From Methylotetracoccus oryzae (GTDB lineage: Bacteria; Pseudomonadota; Gammaproteobacteria; Methylococcales; Methylococcaceae), in the NCBI RefSeq assembly GCF_006175985.1, contig NZ_SRSH01000010.1, positions 1-64,000 on the forward strand: a stretch of 64,000 nucleotides of DNA. The letters are read 5' to 3'. The notes beneath the pieces were generated by a model. The model did no database searches. It was not told the DNA's origin and was given only the letters and a program-made list of their open reading frames with translations. Position numbers and translations under genes: made by a program. Below are positions 37,434 through 47,227 of this stretch, piece by piece. How positions within the stretch are numbered: the stretch's first letter is position 1; each line of letters starts with the position of its first letter.

Positions 37434-38434
37434 ACATGCCATCGCGTGATGCGGCTTCCGTGCTCGCGGTGGCCGCAGGGCCGGCCGGCGATGGGCTTGC
37501 CGATCTATCCCATTTCGGCCTGATTTCGGTCGAAGGTCCCGAAGCCGGACAATTCCTGGGCAGCCTTTTCACTGGCGACGTACGACTGGTTTCGCCTACG
37601 CTGGGACAGTTCACGAGCTGGTGCGACGGCAAAGGGCGCATGCTGGCGACCTTCTGGCTGTTCATGCGCAGCGACGGCTACTACCTGCTGCTGCCGATGG
37701 CCTTGCTGCCCACGACCGTGAGCCGCCTGAAGCAGTTCCTGCTGCGGACCAAGGCGACCATCAGCGATGCCAGCGATACGCTGGCGCGCGTCGGCCTGTC
37801 CGGTGCGGGCGTGGCCGCCGCCCTGGGCAGTGCCGGGATCGACGCCGCCGCCGCGCGAGGCAGCACTTTCGATCTGGACGGATGCACTGTCGTCGCCCTC
37901 GGTCATACCGCTCAGCCGCGCTGGCTGGCGATCGGACCGGCGGGAGCGCTCGGCTCCCTGTGCTCCGGGCGGTTACCCGCCGTTCAGCCTATTGACGATG
38001 CCGGCTGGTCGTTGCTCGATATCCTCGCCGGGATACCGCTGCTGCTGCCGGAAACCAGCGGTGAGTTCATCCCGCAAATGGTGGATCTCGAAGCGCTTGG
38101 CGGCTTGTCCTTCAAGAAAGGCTGTTATCCGGGCCAGGAAGTCGTGGCGCGCCTGCACTACCGCGGGCAGCTCAAGCGCCGCATGGTCTTGGCCACGGTC
38201 GCGGCCGATCCGGTTCCGTTACCGGGCACGAAGCTCTATGGCCCGGGCACCTCGGAGAGTATCGGCATGGTGCTGGCCGCCGCGCCCGCCGGGCCAGGAC
38301 AGGCGGCCATCCTGGCCGTCGTGGTCATCGAACAGCTCGAGCAGGGCGATATCCGTTTACAGAGCGCGGAAGGGCCCCGGCTCACCGTAGCAACTGGCGG
38401 CGCGGATCCGGGTTACCAGCCGATGGAGGGCTAA
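37412..38434 (+). CDS. ygfZ: YgfZ/GcvT-like folate-binding protein
   Basis: A 340-residue protein of the YgfZ family, folate-dependent factors for Fe-S protein maturation. The diagnostic motif KKGCYPGQEVVARLHYRG is intact, and the N-terminal GLISVEGPEAGQFL is conserved. ATG 37412 follows GGAGGGCG and lies inside the nifQ end. Usually a stand-alone gene; its place in the nif operon fits a need for cluster assembly. Confidence 0.92.
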   Translation: MAADTALDMPSRDAASVLAVAAGPAGDGLADLSHFGLISVEGPEAGQFLGSLFTGDVRLVSPTLGQFTSWCDGKGRMLATFWLFMRSDGYYLLLPMALLPTTVSRLKQFLLRTKATISDASDTLARVGLSGAGVAAALGSAGIDAAAARGSTFDLDGCTVVALGHTAQPRWLAIGPAGALGSLCSGRLPAVQPIDDAGWSLLDILAGIPLLLPETSGEFIPQMVDLEALGGLSFKKGCYPGQEVVARLHYRGQLKRRMVLATVAADPVPLPGTKLYGPGTSESIGMVLAAAPAGPGQAAILAVVVIEQLEQGDIRLQSAEGPRLTVATGGADPGYQPMEG

Positions 38435-38437
38435 CGC

Positions 38438-38836
38438 GTGTCCGGAAACCTGCCGAAGCGGCGGAAGTCGCATGAATGGACGGTGGAAGTCGAAACGGTC
38501 TATCTGGGATCGGAATCGCAGCCGGAAGCAAACCGCTACACCTTCGCCTACACGGTGACGATGCAGAACACCGGTACCGTGCCCGCCAAGCTGCTGGGTC
38601 GGCGCTGGGTCATCACCGACGGCAACGGCAAGGCCGTCGAGGTCGTCGGCGAGGGGGTCGTCGGGGAGCATCCGCATCTGATGCCGGGCCAGGCCTTCAA
38701 GTACACCAGCGCCGCGACGATAGAGACACCGGTCGGCTGCATGCAGGGCAGCTATCAGTTGATGGCCGACGACGGCATTCCGTTCGAAGCGCCGATCAGC
38801 CTCTTCAGTCTTGCGCAGCCGCGGGGACTCCACTAA
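38438..38836 (+). CDS. apaG: ApaG protein
   Basis: A 132-residue ApaG domain (immunoglobulin-like fold): VEVETVYLGSESQPEANRY, YTVTMQNTGTVPAKLLGRRW and GEHPHLMPGQAFKYTS. It starts with GTG 3 bases after ygfZ. ApaG is linked to magnesium and nucleotide metabolism in enterobacteria. The stop overlaps the ald start. Confidence 0.93.
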   Translation: MSGNLPKRRKSHEWTVEVETVYLGSESQPEANRYTFAYTVTMQNTGTVPAKLLGRRWVITDGNGKAVEVVGEGVVGEHPHLMPGQAFKYTSAATIETPVGCMQGSYQLMADDGIPFEAPISLFSLAQPRGLH

Positions 38837-39957
38837 TGAGGATAGGCGTACCGCAAGAGATCAAGGATCGCGAAGGGCGGGTTGCCTTGACGCCGGACGG
38901 GGCTCGCGCGCTCGTCGGGCGGGGCCACCAGGTGCTGGTGCAGCAGGGCGCCGGCCTGGGATCCGGCTTCGCGGACGACGAGTATCGTGCGGCCGGTGCA
39001 TCGATCGGAACCGTGGATGAGGCCTGGGCCGCCGAGTTGGTCGTGAAGGTCAAGGAACCGATGGAGGCCGAATATGGCTATCTGCGCGACCAGTTGCTGT
39101 TCACCTACCTTCATCTGGCCGGCGTCACGCCGACCCTGACCGAGGCGTTGCTGGCGGCCGGTACGACCGGGATCGCCTACGAAACCTTGGAGGATGCTGC
39201 CGGGCGTCTGCCGCTGCTGGCGCCGATGAGCGCCGTGGCCGGCAACATGGCGGTCACGGTTGGAGTGCAATACCTGGCCCGGCACCATGGCGGACGAGGC
39301 GTCCAGTTGGGCGAAGTGCTGGGCGTCCGGCATGGCCAGGTGCTGATCGTCGGGGATGGCGTGGTCGGCATGCACGCCGCACGCACCGCCCGAGGCCTGG
39401 GTGCCCACGTCGCGGTGGCGGGCCTGGATACCAAGAAGGGTCTGCAGATGCGCCGCGAAATCGCGGACGACATCCACTTCTTCATATCGGATCCCGGCCG
39501 CATCGCGGCGCGAGTGGCCGATGCCGATCTGGTGATCGGCGCCGTGCTGACGAAGGGCGCCAAGGCCGACTCGGTGATCACCGAGGCCATGATCCGCTCG
39601 ATGCGTCCCGGTGCGGTCGTGGTCGACGTCAGCATCGATCAGGGCGGTTGTATCGAGACCTCGCGGCCCACCTCCCATTCCGACCCGGTTTACGTCCGCC
39701 ACGGCGTGATCCACTACTGCGTGACGAACATGCCCGGCGCCTATCCGCGCACCTCGACGATCGCACTGACCACGGCCACCTTGCCCTACGTCACGGCGCT
39801 CGCCGACAAGGGACTGGATTTCCTGGCGGAAGATGCCCGGCTGGCGCGCGCGGTGAACACCTGGCAGGGGTCGCTGACCTGCCTGCCGGTGGCGAAAGCC
39901 CTGGGCCTGATGCAGCGCTATCGGGAGTTTGCGCCCGAACTCGACTCGGTTGCATAG
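38836..39957 (+). CDS. ald: Alanine dehydrogenase
   Basis: A 373-residue NAD-dependent alanine dehydrogenase. It begins MRIGVPQEIKDREGRVALTP, has the catalytic region KVKEPMEAEYGYL and FTYLHLAG, and an NAD site VLIVGDGVVGMHAARTARGLG (GxGxxG). It converts pyruvate and ammonium to alanine or the reverse. At the end of a nif operon it may assimilate ammonium when fixation is active. Start overlaps apaG (TAATG). Confidence 0.95.
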   Translation: MRIGVPQEIKDREGRVALTPDGARALVGRGHQVLVQQGAGLGSGFADDEYRAAGASIGTVDEAWAAELVVKVKEPMEAEYGYLRDQLLFTYLHLAGVTPTLTEALLAAGTTGIAYETLEDAAGRLPLLAPMSAVAGNMAVTVGVQYLARHHGGRGVQLGEVLGVRHGQVLIVGDGVVGMHAARTARGLGAHVAVAGLDTKKGLQMRREIADDIHFFISDPGRIAARVADADLVIGAVLTKGAKADSVITEAMIRSMRPGAVVVDVSIDQGGCIETSRPTSHSDPVYVRHGVIHYCVTNMPGAYPRTSTIALTTATLPYVTALADKGLDFLAEDARLARAVNTWQGSLTCLPVAKALGLMQRYREFAPELDSVA

Positions 39958-40132
39958 CCCGACGACTGCGATGCAGCCCGTGCCACCGCCGTCGAACCGA
40001 TGAGCACGCCATATCGACCGCTCCGTCGGTTCGAACGACCGAGTACTGTTGAACCGGGAAGCGTTGTCGGCCGGATGAGCGCCATGCCTGCAGAACTACC
40101 CGTACTTTATATGGCAGATAAGGGGCAACGCG

Positions 40133-41404
40133 ATGGGTGATGAGAAAGCGGGGCAGGAAACGGGCGGAAAGTCGCTGTACTGCTCCTTTTGCGGAAAAAG
40201 CGAGCATCAGGTCCATAAGCTGATCGCGGGGCCCGCGGTGTTCGTCTGCGACGAATGCGTGGAACTGTGCAACGACATCATTCGCCAGGATTCGGAGCAG
40301 AAGGCTTCGGAAGCGATGCAGCACCTGCCGAAGCCCGCCGAGATCAAGGAGGTGCTGGACGAGTACGTCATCCGGCAGGACCGTGCGAAACGGATCCTGG
40401 CGGTTGCCGTGTACAACCACTACAAGCGGGTGCATCTGCAGGCCGACAGCGATGACGTGCAACTGGCCAAGAGCAACATCCTGCTGATCGGCCCGACCGG
40501 CTCGGGCAAGACACTGCTGGCCGAAACCCTGGCGCGCGTACTGGACGTGCCGTTCACGATTGCCGATGCCACGACGCTGACCGAAGCCGGCTACGTTGGC
40601 GACGACGTCGAAAGCATCATCCAGAAGATCCTGCTGAACTGCGATTACGATATCAAGAAGGCCGAGACGAGCATCGTCTACATCGACGAAATCGACAAGA
40701 TTGCGCGCAAGTCGGACAGCCCTTCCATCACGCGTGACGTTTCCGGCGAGGGCGTACAGCAGGCGCTGCTCAAGTTGATCGAAGGCACCGTCGCGTCGGT
40801 GCCGCCGCAGGGAGGGCGCAAACATCCGCAGCAGGAACTCATCCAGGTCAACACGGCGAACATCCTGTTCATTTGCGGTGGCGCTTTCGCCGGTCTGGAG
40901 AAGACCATACGCCAGCGCTCGGAGCGCGGTGGCATCGGCTTCTCGGCCGAGGTGAAAAGCCGCGATGAGCGCCTCAGCTTGGGGGAGATCCTGGCCGGGA
41001 TCGAGGCGGAAGACCTCATTCGTTACGGCTTGATACCGGAATTCGTCGGCCGGCTGCCGGTCGTCGCAACGCTGGAGGAACTCGACCAGCCGGCGCTGGT
41101 GCGGATCCTGACCGAACCCAGGAACGCGCTGACCAAGCAGTACCGCAAGCTTTTCGAACTGGAAGGCTGTGATCTGGACTTTCTGCCGGGCGCGCTGCAG
41201 CGCATCGCCGAACGCGCACTGGAGCGCAGAACCGGGGCGCGAGGTTTGCGGACGATCATCGAGCAGGCCCTGCTCGACACGATGTACGAGATTCCGTCGA
41301 TGGAGGGTATCAGCAAGGTCGTCGTCGACCAGCGCGTCGTCGATGGCGAGGTGGCGCCCTATCTGATTTTCGAGGGTGACGAGCCGCAGTGCGCATCGGC
41401 CTGA
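40133..41404 (+). CDS. clpX: ClpX ATPase, unfoldase of Clp protease
   Basis: A 423-residue ClpX. The N-terminal zinc finger ([10 protein letters not shown]...CDECVELC), Walker A GPTGSGKT, Walker [14 protein letters not shown] and pore loop GYVGDDVE are all intact. No clpP is adjacent, so this may be an extra, nif-linked copy; Azotobacter has a similar second ClpX gene near nif genes that affects cofactor protein turnover. About 175 bases separate it from ald, so it may have its own promoter. Confidence 0.96.
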   Translation: MGDEKAGQETGGKSLYCSFCGKSEHQVHKLIAGPAVFVCDECVELCNDIIRQDSEQKASEAMQHLPKPAEIKEVLDEYVIRQDRAKRILAVAVYNHYKRVHLQADSDDVQLAKSNILLIGPTGSGKTLLAETLARVLDVPFTIADATTLTEAGYVGDDVESIIQKILLNCDYDIKKAETSIVYIDEIDKIARKSDSPSITRDVSGEGVQQALLKLIEGTVASVPPQGGRKHPQQELIQVNTANILFICGGAFAGLEKTIRQRSERGGIGFSAEVKSRDERLSLGEILAGIEAEDLIRYGLIPEFVGRLPVVATLEELDQPALVRILTEPRNALTKQYRKLFELEGCDLDFLPGALQRIAERALERRTGARGLRTIIEQALLDTMYEIPSMEGISKVVVDQRVVDGEVAPYLIFEGDEPQCASA

Positions 41405-41568
41405 GCCGGCGCGGTTGCCGGATTGCCGCTGTGTCGGCGCGAGCCGGTTGATCGGCGGCCGGTAGTGGCTGCAGGTCATCGTCCGGCAGTGAGGTTCTTC
41501 CGGTGGAGAGCGGGCGATACGCCATCGTTCTACACAGTTTCCTTAAGCTTTTTTGAGAGGAGATAGGT

Positions 41569-42105
41569 ATGGGTAAGATAGGCATATTCTTCGGTTCGGA
41601 TACCGGCAACACGCGCCGTGTCGCGAAATCCATCGCCAAGAAGCTCGGCGATGCGGCCGACGCGCCCGTGGATGTCAAGAAAGCCAGTGTCGATGACCTG
41701 CTCAAATACGATGCGCTGATCCTCGGCACGCCGACGCTCGGTGATGGGGAGTTGCCGGGCTTGTCCGCCGGCGCCAGCGACGAAAGCTGGGAAGAATTCC
41801 TGCCGAAGCTGGCCGGACAGGACATGAGCGGCAAGGTCGTCGCGCTGTTCGGACTCGGCGACCAGGAAGGGTATGGCCATGAGTTCGTCGACGCGATGAT
41901 CTTCCTGTACGACACGGTCATCGACGCGGGCGCCAAGGTGGTCGGTTTCTGGCCGACCGACGGTTACACGTTCGAAAAGTCGAATTCCATCGTCGACGAC
42001 CAGTTCGTCGGCCTGGTCATCGACCACGAAAATCAGAGCGACCAGACCGACGAACGCCTCGACGCGTGGCTCGAGGAGATCACACCTGCGCTGACCGGCG
42101 CCTAG
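41569..42105 (+). CDS. nifF: Flavodoxin NifF
   Basis: A 178-residue long-chain flavodoxin. FMN-phosphate loop GSDTGNTRRVAKSIAKKL, aromatic/flavin loops TPTLGDGELPG and GLGDQEGYGHEFVDAM. The W-x-W type 50s loop is altered to LGDGELPG. It donates electrons to NifH. GAGAGGAGATAG gives a strong ribosome site. Confidence 0.94.
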   Translation: MGKIGIFFGSDTGNTRRVAKSIAKKLGDAADAPVDVKKASVDDLLKYDALILGTPTLGDGELPGLSAGASDESWEEFLPKLAGQDMSGKVVALFGLGDQEGYGHEFVDAMIFLYDTVIDAGAKVVGFWPTDGYTFEKSNSIVDDQFVGLVIDHENQSDQTDERLDAWLEEITPALTGA

Positions 42106-42478
42106 TCGCGACCGGTTTCCCGAAACGCGTCTTCTGCGGCTGACGCTCCCGCCTCCGATTCGGGGCGGGTTCGTCGAGGCCCTCGGTCCTCCACCCCCGA
42201 CTGGCGCGTCGTGTCCTCGGGCCGTTGCCTTCGGCCGAGAGCGAAGTACGCGGCACGTTACGAAGCCGACAATCCCCGGACTGCACCACTTCGAAATGTC
42301 GTAAATGCGCCAGGCGGTCCGCGTCTGACGACGACCCGTCTGCGGTTCGGTCAGAGCCAGCAGGGTATTGATTTAAAAGCGGGGTATCCGGAGAGAACGC
42401 AAACAAACCGGGTGCCATCCGGTGATGGCGCAAAGCTTGCTGCGTGTTTCGGGTAGTCACTCCCGGGAGAACCCAGTC
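42106..42478. other. Intergenic region with possible structured leader
   Basis: No gene is seen. Near the end, GCAAACAAACC is followed by a perfect hairpin GCCATC-CGGT-GATGGC and by GCGCAAAGC. This order recalls the 5' half of GEMM-I (cyclic di-GMP) riboswitches, but the tetraloop is not GNRA and the second stem is not obvious. It ends in the leader of the FAD amine oxidase gene. Confidence 0.35.
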
Positions 42479-44062
42479 ATGCTTGAGACGGCGATCGTAG
42501 GCGCGGGCCTGTGCGGATTGAAGCTGGCCCATCAGTTGCTAACCCAGGGGAGCGCATTTGCCGTCTTCGAAGCACGCGGCCGGCTGGGCGGCCGCATCCT
42601 CTCGGTTCCGAGCGAAGCGGCCGGGATGGCACTGGACCTTGGACCCTCGTGGTTCTGGCCGGATACCCAGCCGCGTATCGCGCGCCTGGTCGAGGATCTC
42701 GGCCTGCGCAGCTTTCCGCAGCATGACACCGGCGAAGTCCTGAACCTCACCGATCATGACAAGCCGGCGGAAACCCTCCAAAGGCCAGACCTGAATGGCG
42801 GTGCCCGGCGCATCGAGGGTGGGATGGGCGCGCTGGTGGCAGCCCTGAGCCGTGACCTTCCCGAGACCGCGATGCACTTCGACCACGTCCTGACCGGTGT
42901 CGTCGACCTGGGCGATCATGTCGCACTGAGTTTCCGCTGCGGTAGCGAAGTCACGGAGGTGCTCGCGCGGCGGGTGGTGCTGGCGATGCCGCCGCGTCTG
43001 GTCGAGGAACGCGTGCGCTTCGAGCCACCGCTGGATGGCCAGTTGCAGGAGGCGATGCGCGAAACCTACACCTGGATGGCGGATCAGGCCAAGGCCGTGA
43101 TCGGCTACGAACGGGCCTTCTGGCGCGCCGCCGGCCAGTCCGGCAACGCCTTCGTCCACCACGAACATGTAGTCCTCGGCGAAATCTACGACGCCTGTGA
43201 TGCCAGCGGCGACAAGGCCGCACTCGGTGCCTTCTTTGCGCTGTCCGCGGAGCAGCGGGCGGCCTTTCGTGGCGGCATGCCCATGTTGGTTTCCAGCCAG
43301 CTGGTCCAGGTCTTTGGGCCCGACGCTGACTCGAGCGAGCAACACATCCAGGATTGGGCGGACGAACTCTATACCTGCAGCAGGCGGGACCGGACTCCGC
43401 CCGACAACCATCCCGAATACGGGCATCCCGCTTTGCGGCGGCCCCAGTGGGGTGGCAAGCTGCTGTTCGGCGGGTCGGAAACGGCCAGCTACGGCGGTGG
43501 TTACCTGGAAGGTGCACTGGAGGCAGCCGCGCGTATCCAGCGCACGCTGATCCAGTCCGCAGCCTTCGCCCGCGCCGACCGCGTTCTCGGCGATGCGCCC
43601 AACGCGGCGAGCCTGTCGAGCTTCCGGACCTGGGTAAACGCGCAGCGCAGCGACGTGTTCGAGCGGTATCGCCGTCACCTGAACCAGAAGCTGGCCAGTC
43701 AACTCCGGGAGCAGATCACCCAACGCGCCGTGCTGGGCACGATGGAGCAGATCTACAGCGAGGCCCTGGCGGTCATCGAGGATTTGCCCTTCGAGCCGGA
43801 TCAGGAAGCCAACTCCGAACTGACGCACCAGCTGCTGTCGCCTTTCGTGGGCTTCAACAAGGCGCTGCTGGATCAGGTTCTGGCCTTCAACCGCACGTCC
43901 TGTGCGCTGTCCAACTTCCCTGATGAGCACGTCGTTTCCCCGGAATACCTCGAAACGATTGCGCGGGACTTGGCCGCAGCCTGGCGCGAGTTCGCCTTCG
44001 GCGTCGACGCGCAGCTCGGCAGCCGGGCTCCTGCGGTCAATGACATCGCCAGTGCAGCCTGA
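42479..44062 (+). CDS. FAD-dependent amine oxidase-like protein
   Basis: A 527-residue flavoprotein of the monoamine oxidase type. The FAD-binding N-terminus is VGAGLCGLKLAHQLL with FEARGRLGGRI, and the conserved C-terminal GGSETASYGGGYLEGALEAA closes the flavin site. Residues from about 390 add an alpha-helical extension of roughly 130 residues not typical of the family. ATG 42479 after GGGAGA is preferred to ATG 42422. It lies between nifF and the ModC-like gene, on the same strand; its substrate is unknown. Confidence 0.85.
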   Translation: MLETAIVGAGLCGLKLAHQLLTQGSAFAVFEARGRLGGRILSVPSEAAGMALDLGPSWFWPDTQPRIARLVEDLGLRSFPQHDTGEVLNLTDHDKPAETLQRPDLNGGARRIEGGMGALVAALSRDLPETAMHFDHVLTGVVDLGDHVALSFRCGSEVTEVLARRVVLAMPPRLVEERVRFEPPLDGQLQEAMRETYTWMADQAKAVIGYERAFWRAAGQSGNAFVHHEHVVLGEIYDACDASGDKAALGAFFALSAEQRAAFRGGMPMLVSSQLVQVFGPDADSSEQHIQDWADELYTCSRRDRTPPDNHPEYGHPALRRPQWGGKLLFGGSETASYGGGYLEGALEAAARIQRTLIQSAAFARADRVLGDAPNAASLSSFRTWVNAQRSDVFERYRRHLNQKLASQLREQITQRAVLGTMEQIYSEALAVIEDLPFEPDQEANSELTHQLLSPFVGFNKALLDQVLAFNRTSCALSNFPDEHVVSPEYLETIARDLAAAWREFAFGVDAQLGSRAPAVNDIASAA

Positions 44063-44224
44063 TGGGGCGCTCGTTGGGACCCGCTTCCGACATACAGGGC
44101 TTGCCACGACGCCCCGGCGTTGGGCCCTTTGCGGGCGACCGCGGCTCCCCGAGGCTCGGCCCCGGCAGTTCGTCACGGATCGGGGCGGGGCGGGTCACAG
44201 CCGCCGGGGAGCGGGGCAGGACTC

Positions 44225-45445
44225 ATGCTTGAGCTGGACGTCAAACTGAGTCTGGACCGCTTCGATCTGGCCGCCGCGCTTGCCGTCGACAGCCCCGTCA
44301 CGGCTTGTTTCGGTCCTCCGGGGTCGGGCAAGAGCACCCTGCTCGGCATGATCGCCGGCACCGTGAATCCGCAGCGCGGCTGGATCAAGCTCGAAGGGGA
44401 GACGCTGTTCGATAGCGGGCGGGGCATACGCGTCCCGCCCAGGCGGCGCCGGGTGGGACTGGTCACGCCTGATCCGACGGTCTATCCCCGCTATCCGGTC
44501 AGGACACACCTGCAGGTGGCATATGGCCAGGCACCGTTTCGGAGCGACGGCATCCGCTTGCGCGACGTCATCGAACTGATGGAACTGGACAAGGTGCTGG
44601 ACTGCCACTCCCATCAGCTTTCGCCGGGCGAGAAGCAGCGTGTCGCGCTGGCTCACGCGCTGATGAGCTCGCCGCGCTTGCTGTTGCTCGACGATCATTC
44701 GCAAGTTCGCGACGGTATGGGCGTGTCTCGCATCCTGCCGTTCTTGAAACGCGTGCGGGACGATCTGGGCATTGCGGTCATGTATGTCAGCCCCACTCTG
44801 GGAGGGGTGCTGCAGCTGACGGATCAGATGGTGCTGCTGGCCAACGGACGGGTGCTCGGCGTCGGCGACGTACACCAGATCATTGCGGAGCGGATCCTGT
44901 TGGCGAGCTCGGCGCTGCAGGGGGTCGACAACGTCCTGCCCGTCACGATCCTCGGCCACGAGACCGACACCGGCTGCACCACGGCCTACTACTATGGTGC
45001 CGAACTGGTATTGCCGATCGCTCCGCACCTGCCGCTGAACGAGTCCGCGCTCGTCTCGGTCAGTTCGAGCGCCATCGCCCTCTCCAGGAATTATCTGGAC
45101 GGCATCTCCATTCAGAACCAGATCAAGGGGCGCATCGGCGCGATCATCTGTGCGCCGGACCACGTCGTGGTGCAGATCGACTGCGGCACGACGCTGCTGG
45201 CCGGCGTGTCGCTGCGGGCGCTGAAGCAAATGGATCTCCGGGAGGGGGACAACGTCTACTGCCTGATCAAGGCACATGCGTTCGCCCATGTCGCCGAAAG
45301 CCCTTCACCGCCAGCCAGGCGGGCCGTCTCGCCGCTCGCAACGAGCGCCGGCGCGGGGACTGTCGCCTTACCGGGTGGCGACGAACGGGAGCGGGCAGCC
45401 GTGCTGCCGGCGCTCGAGAAGCCGTTTTCCCCGACCAGGCACTAG
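44225..45445 (+). CDS. ModC-like ABC protein with altered catalytic motifs
   Basis: A 406-residue protein with the layout of molybdate-transport ATPase ModC: nucleotide-binding domain (1-230) and a TOBE/molybdate-binding-like domain (about 285-350, IKGRIGAIICAPDHVVVQID). Walker A (GPPGSGKST, 30-38) and the signature LSPGEKQR are intact. But the Q-loop Gln is Pro82, the catalytic Glu after Walker B is Asp157 (LLLLDDH), and the H-loop His is Pro190 (YVSPTL). ATP may be bound but hydrolysis is doubtful. No modA or modB is nearby. A role in molybdenum storage or sensing is a guess. Confidence 0.85.
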   Translation: MLELDVKLSLDRFDLAAALAVDSPVTACFGPPGSGKSTLLGMIAGTVNPQRGWIKLEGETLFDSGRGIRVPPRRRRVGLVTPDPTVYPRYPVRTHLQVAYGQAPFRSDGIRLRDVIELMELDKVLDCHSHQLSPGEKQRVALAHALMSSPRLLLLDDHSQVRDGMGVSRILPFLKRVRDDLGIAVMYVSPTLGGVLQLTDQMVLLANGRVLGVGDVHQIIAERILLASSALQGVDNVLPVTILGHETDTGCTTAYYYGAELVLPIAPHLPLNESALVSVSSSAIALSRNYLDGISIQNQIKGRIGAIICAPDHVVVQIDCGTTLLAGVSLRALKQMDLREGDNVYCLIKAHAFAHVAESPSPPARRAVSPLATSAGAGTVALPGGDERERAAVLPALEKPFSPTRH

Positions 45446-45489
45446 ACCTCCCGGGCATGCCCGTTCTTTCAGCCACGACGAGAGTAGCG

Positions 45490-45801
45490 ATGAGCACCTA
45501 CATCAAGACGACCCAGGACGGCCGCAAGGTCGAAGTCATCGACCAGGCCATCTGTCTGGACGGAAAAACGGAAGCGGACCATCTGGTGCCGGTCGCGGAA
45601 CATCCCAACCGCGCCAACATCCAGCAAGCGGCGCCGGACGCCACCCACATGGCCGGCCGCTTGGCACTGACGGCGGCGGAAGCGACAGCGGCGCTGGCGG
45701 CGCTGGAAGCCAACCGCCTGGCTTACGAGACGAGTCCGAAGGGCTTGGCCGAACGTATGCGCAAGGCGCAGAACACGGCGCTGGCGAACCGGGACGGATA
45801 G
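45490..45801 (+). CDS. Conserved small protein of unknown function
   Basis: A 103-residue protein: an N-terminal TTQDGRKVEVIDQAICLDGK, a central HLVPVAEHPN, and an Ala-rich helical C-terminus (LTAAEATAALAALEA...). No family is recognised. It follows the ModC-like gene on the same strand with an ATG 45490 start, possibly as the last gene of the accessory run. Confidence 0.7.
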   Translation: MSTYIKTTQDGRKVEVIDQAICLDGKTEADHLVPVAEHPNRANIQQAAPDATHMAGRLALTAAEATAALAALEANRLAYETSPKGLAERMRKAQNTALANRDG

Positions 45802-45964
45802 CGCCGCCGATGATGCGGTAGCACCGTCGCGTGTGCCGTGGAGTCCCGCTTGCGCGGGTATGACCATTGGGCTTGCGTGACTTGCGTGCTGGCCGGCGGC
45901 GAGAGTGAGGACTGGCCTTGCCGGAATGGCGCGCTGGTCGGCCCGAGTCGGTCCTCGCAGCCCG

Positions 45965-47227
45965 CTATTTCAAGCGGAGGCGGTGCTGAGGACGGTGCAG
46001 CGGGTCGGGCGGCTCGTTGAGTCGCTCTTCCCAGGCGACGCGGGCCAGACGCAGAACCTCCTCCAGACAGTTGCGGTTCTCGGCCGTGAAATATAGGCGG
46101 CCCACCAGTTCCTCGACGATCAGATCGATGTCCGGAGTGATGTCGAGGCCGAGTCGGCGCGCGACGCGGCGTCCGAAAGACTGCCAACGCGAGGGTTTGA
46201 CGGGCGCAACGGCCAGCCGGAGATAGCTCTCGAAATGCCGTTTCGCGAACTCCGACCACGTTCTCCGCAAGAAATCCTCGTCCTGGAGGTAGCCGTCGAG
46301 TTCGGCGAACCGGCGGAGCATGCGGTCGCGGGCTGCCCCCTCGGCCGGATGCGGGCGTTCTTCCGGTGGAGGCATTATTTCGAAGGGAATGCGTTCGAAG
46401 GATCGCACGCCGTCCTTGGCGACCTCGGCGAGCAGCACGAAGGAATAGGCGGAATCGGCCCGGTGCCGCTTCATGTAGGGGAGGCTGTACGCGGGAAAGA
46501 TGAAATTGCCTAAGGAGTAGGCCACCAGGCAGCCGTCGATCATTTCGCAGCCCTGCGGCACATGCGGGTGATGGCCCAGGATGATGTTCGCTCCGCTGCG
46601 GGCGATGCGCCGGAACTGCTCCAACCGCGGCACGCTGGGCGTCGGCATGAACTCGATGTCGGCGTGAACGGACACCACGACGATGTCGACCGAATCCCTT
46701 AGCTTGGCCACGTCCTCGAGCACGGCGTCCAGCGTGTAGTAGGCGTAGCACGGCCCGCGCGTTCCCAGCGAATAGTTGGAATCCTCCCCGTAGCACAGGA
46801 AACCGAAACGGATGCCGTCCACCTCGACCAGCGCGGGCCGGCGCGCTTCGCTCTGTGTCCGTCCGACACCCGCCGTGACCAGCCCCGCATCCTCCAGGGT
46901 CTGTCGCGTGTACGCCATGCCCACCACGCCCGCATCGAGCACGTGATTGGCCGCGAGATTCAGGAAATCGAAGCCTGCGTCCTTGAGGGCCCGGGCGCAG
47001 TCGGGCCCGGGGAAGGTTGCGATCAGAGCCTTGCGGTCGATTTCATCCTCCGGATAGTCCGGCGGTGGGAGCACCGTTTCCATATTGCCAAAGAGCAGGT
47101 CGGCACGAGAGAGGATCGGCGCCATGCGCTCGAAGGGCCACTGTACGCCGCTGGTTGCGATTCCCTGGCTGACGCCCATGGCGAGCGCAATGTCGCCGAC
47201 GGCACCAAACGTCACGGTGTTGCCCAT
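45965..47227 (-). CDS. CapA-family (PGA_cap) metallophosphatase
   Basis: A 420-residue CapA-like protein: FGAVGDIALAMG, LLFGNMETVL, FLNLAANHVLDAGVVGM, FGFLCYGEDSNYS and the C-terminal GHHPHVPQG with YSLGNFIF. Such calcineurin-like enzymes take part in poly-gamma-glutamate or other cell-surface functions. There is no signal peptide. ATG 47227 begins the conserved part; the frame reaches 47266. Confidence 0.88.
   Translation of the reverse strand: MGNTVTFGAVGDIALAMGVSQGIATSGVQWPFERMAPILSRADLLFGNMETVLPPPDYPEDEIDRKALIATFPGPDCARALKDAGFDFLNLAANHVLDAGVVGMAYTRQTLEDAGLVTAGVGRTQSEARRPALVEVDGIRFGFLCYGEDSNYSLGTRGPCYAYYTLDAVLEDVAKLRDSVDIVVVSVHADIEFMPTPSVPRLEQFRRIARSGANIILGHHPHVPQGCEMIDGCLVAYSLGNFIFPAYSLPYMKRHRADSAYSFVLLAEVAKDGVRSFERIPFEIMPPPEERPHPAEGAARDRMLRRFAELDGYLQDEDFLRRTWSEFAKRHFESYLRLAVAPVKPSRWQSFGRRVARRLGLDITPDIDLIVEELVGRLYFTAENRNCLEEVLRLARVAWEERLNEPPDPLHRPQHRLRLK

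Noticed and set aside
41405-41568. Sigma-54 promoter or NifA site before nifF
   Set aside because: No GG-N10-GC with a TGGCAC-like element and no TGT-N10-ACA could be found in this gap.
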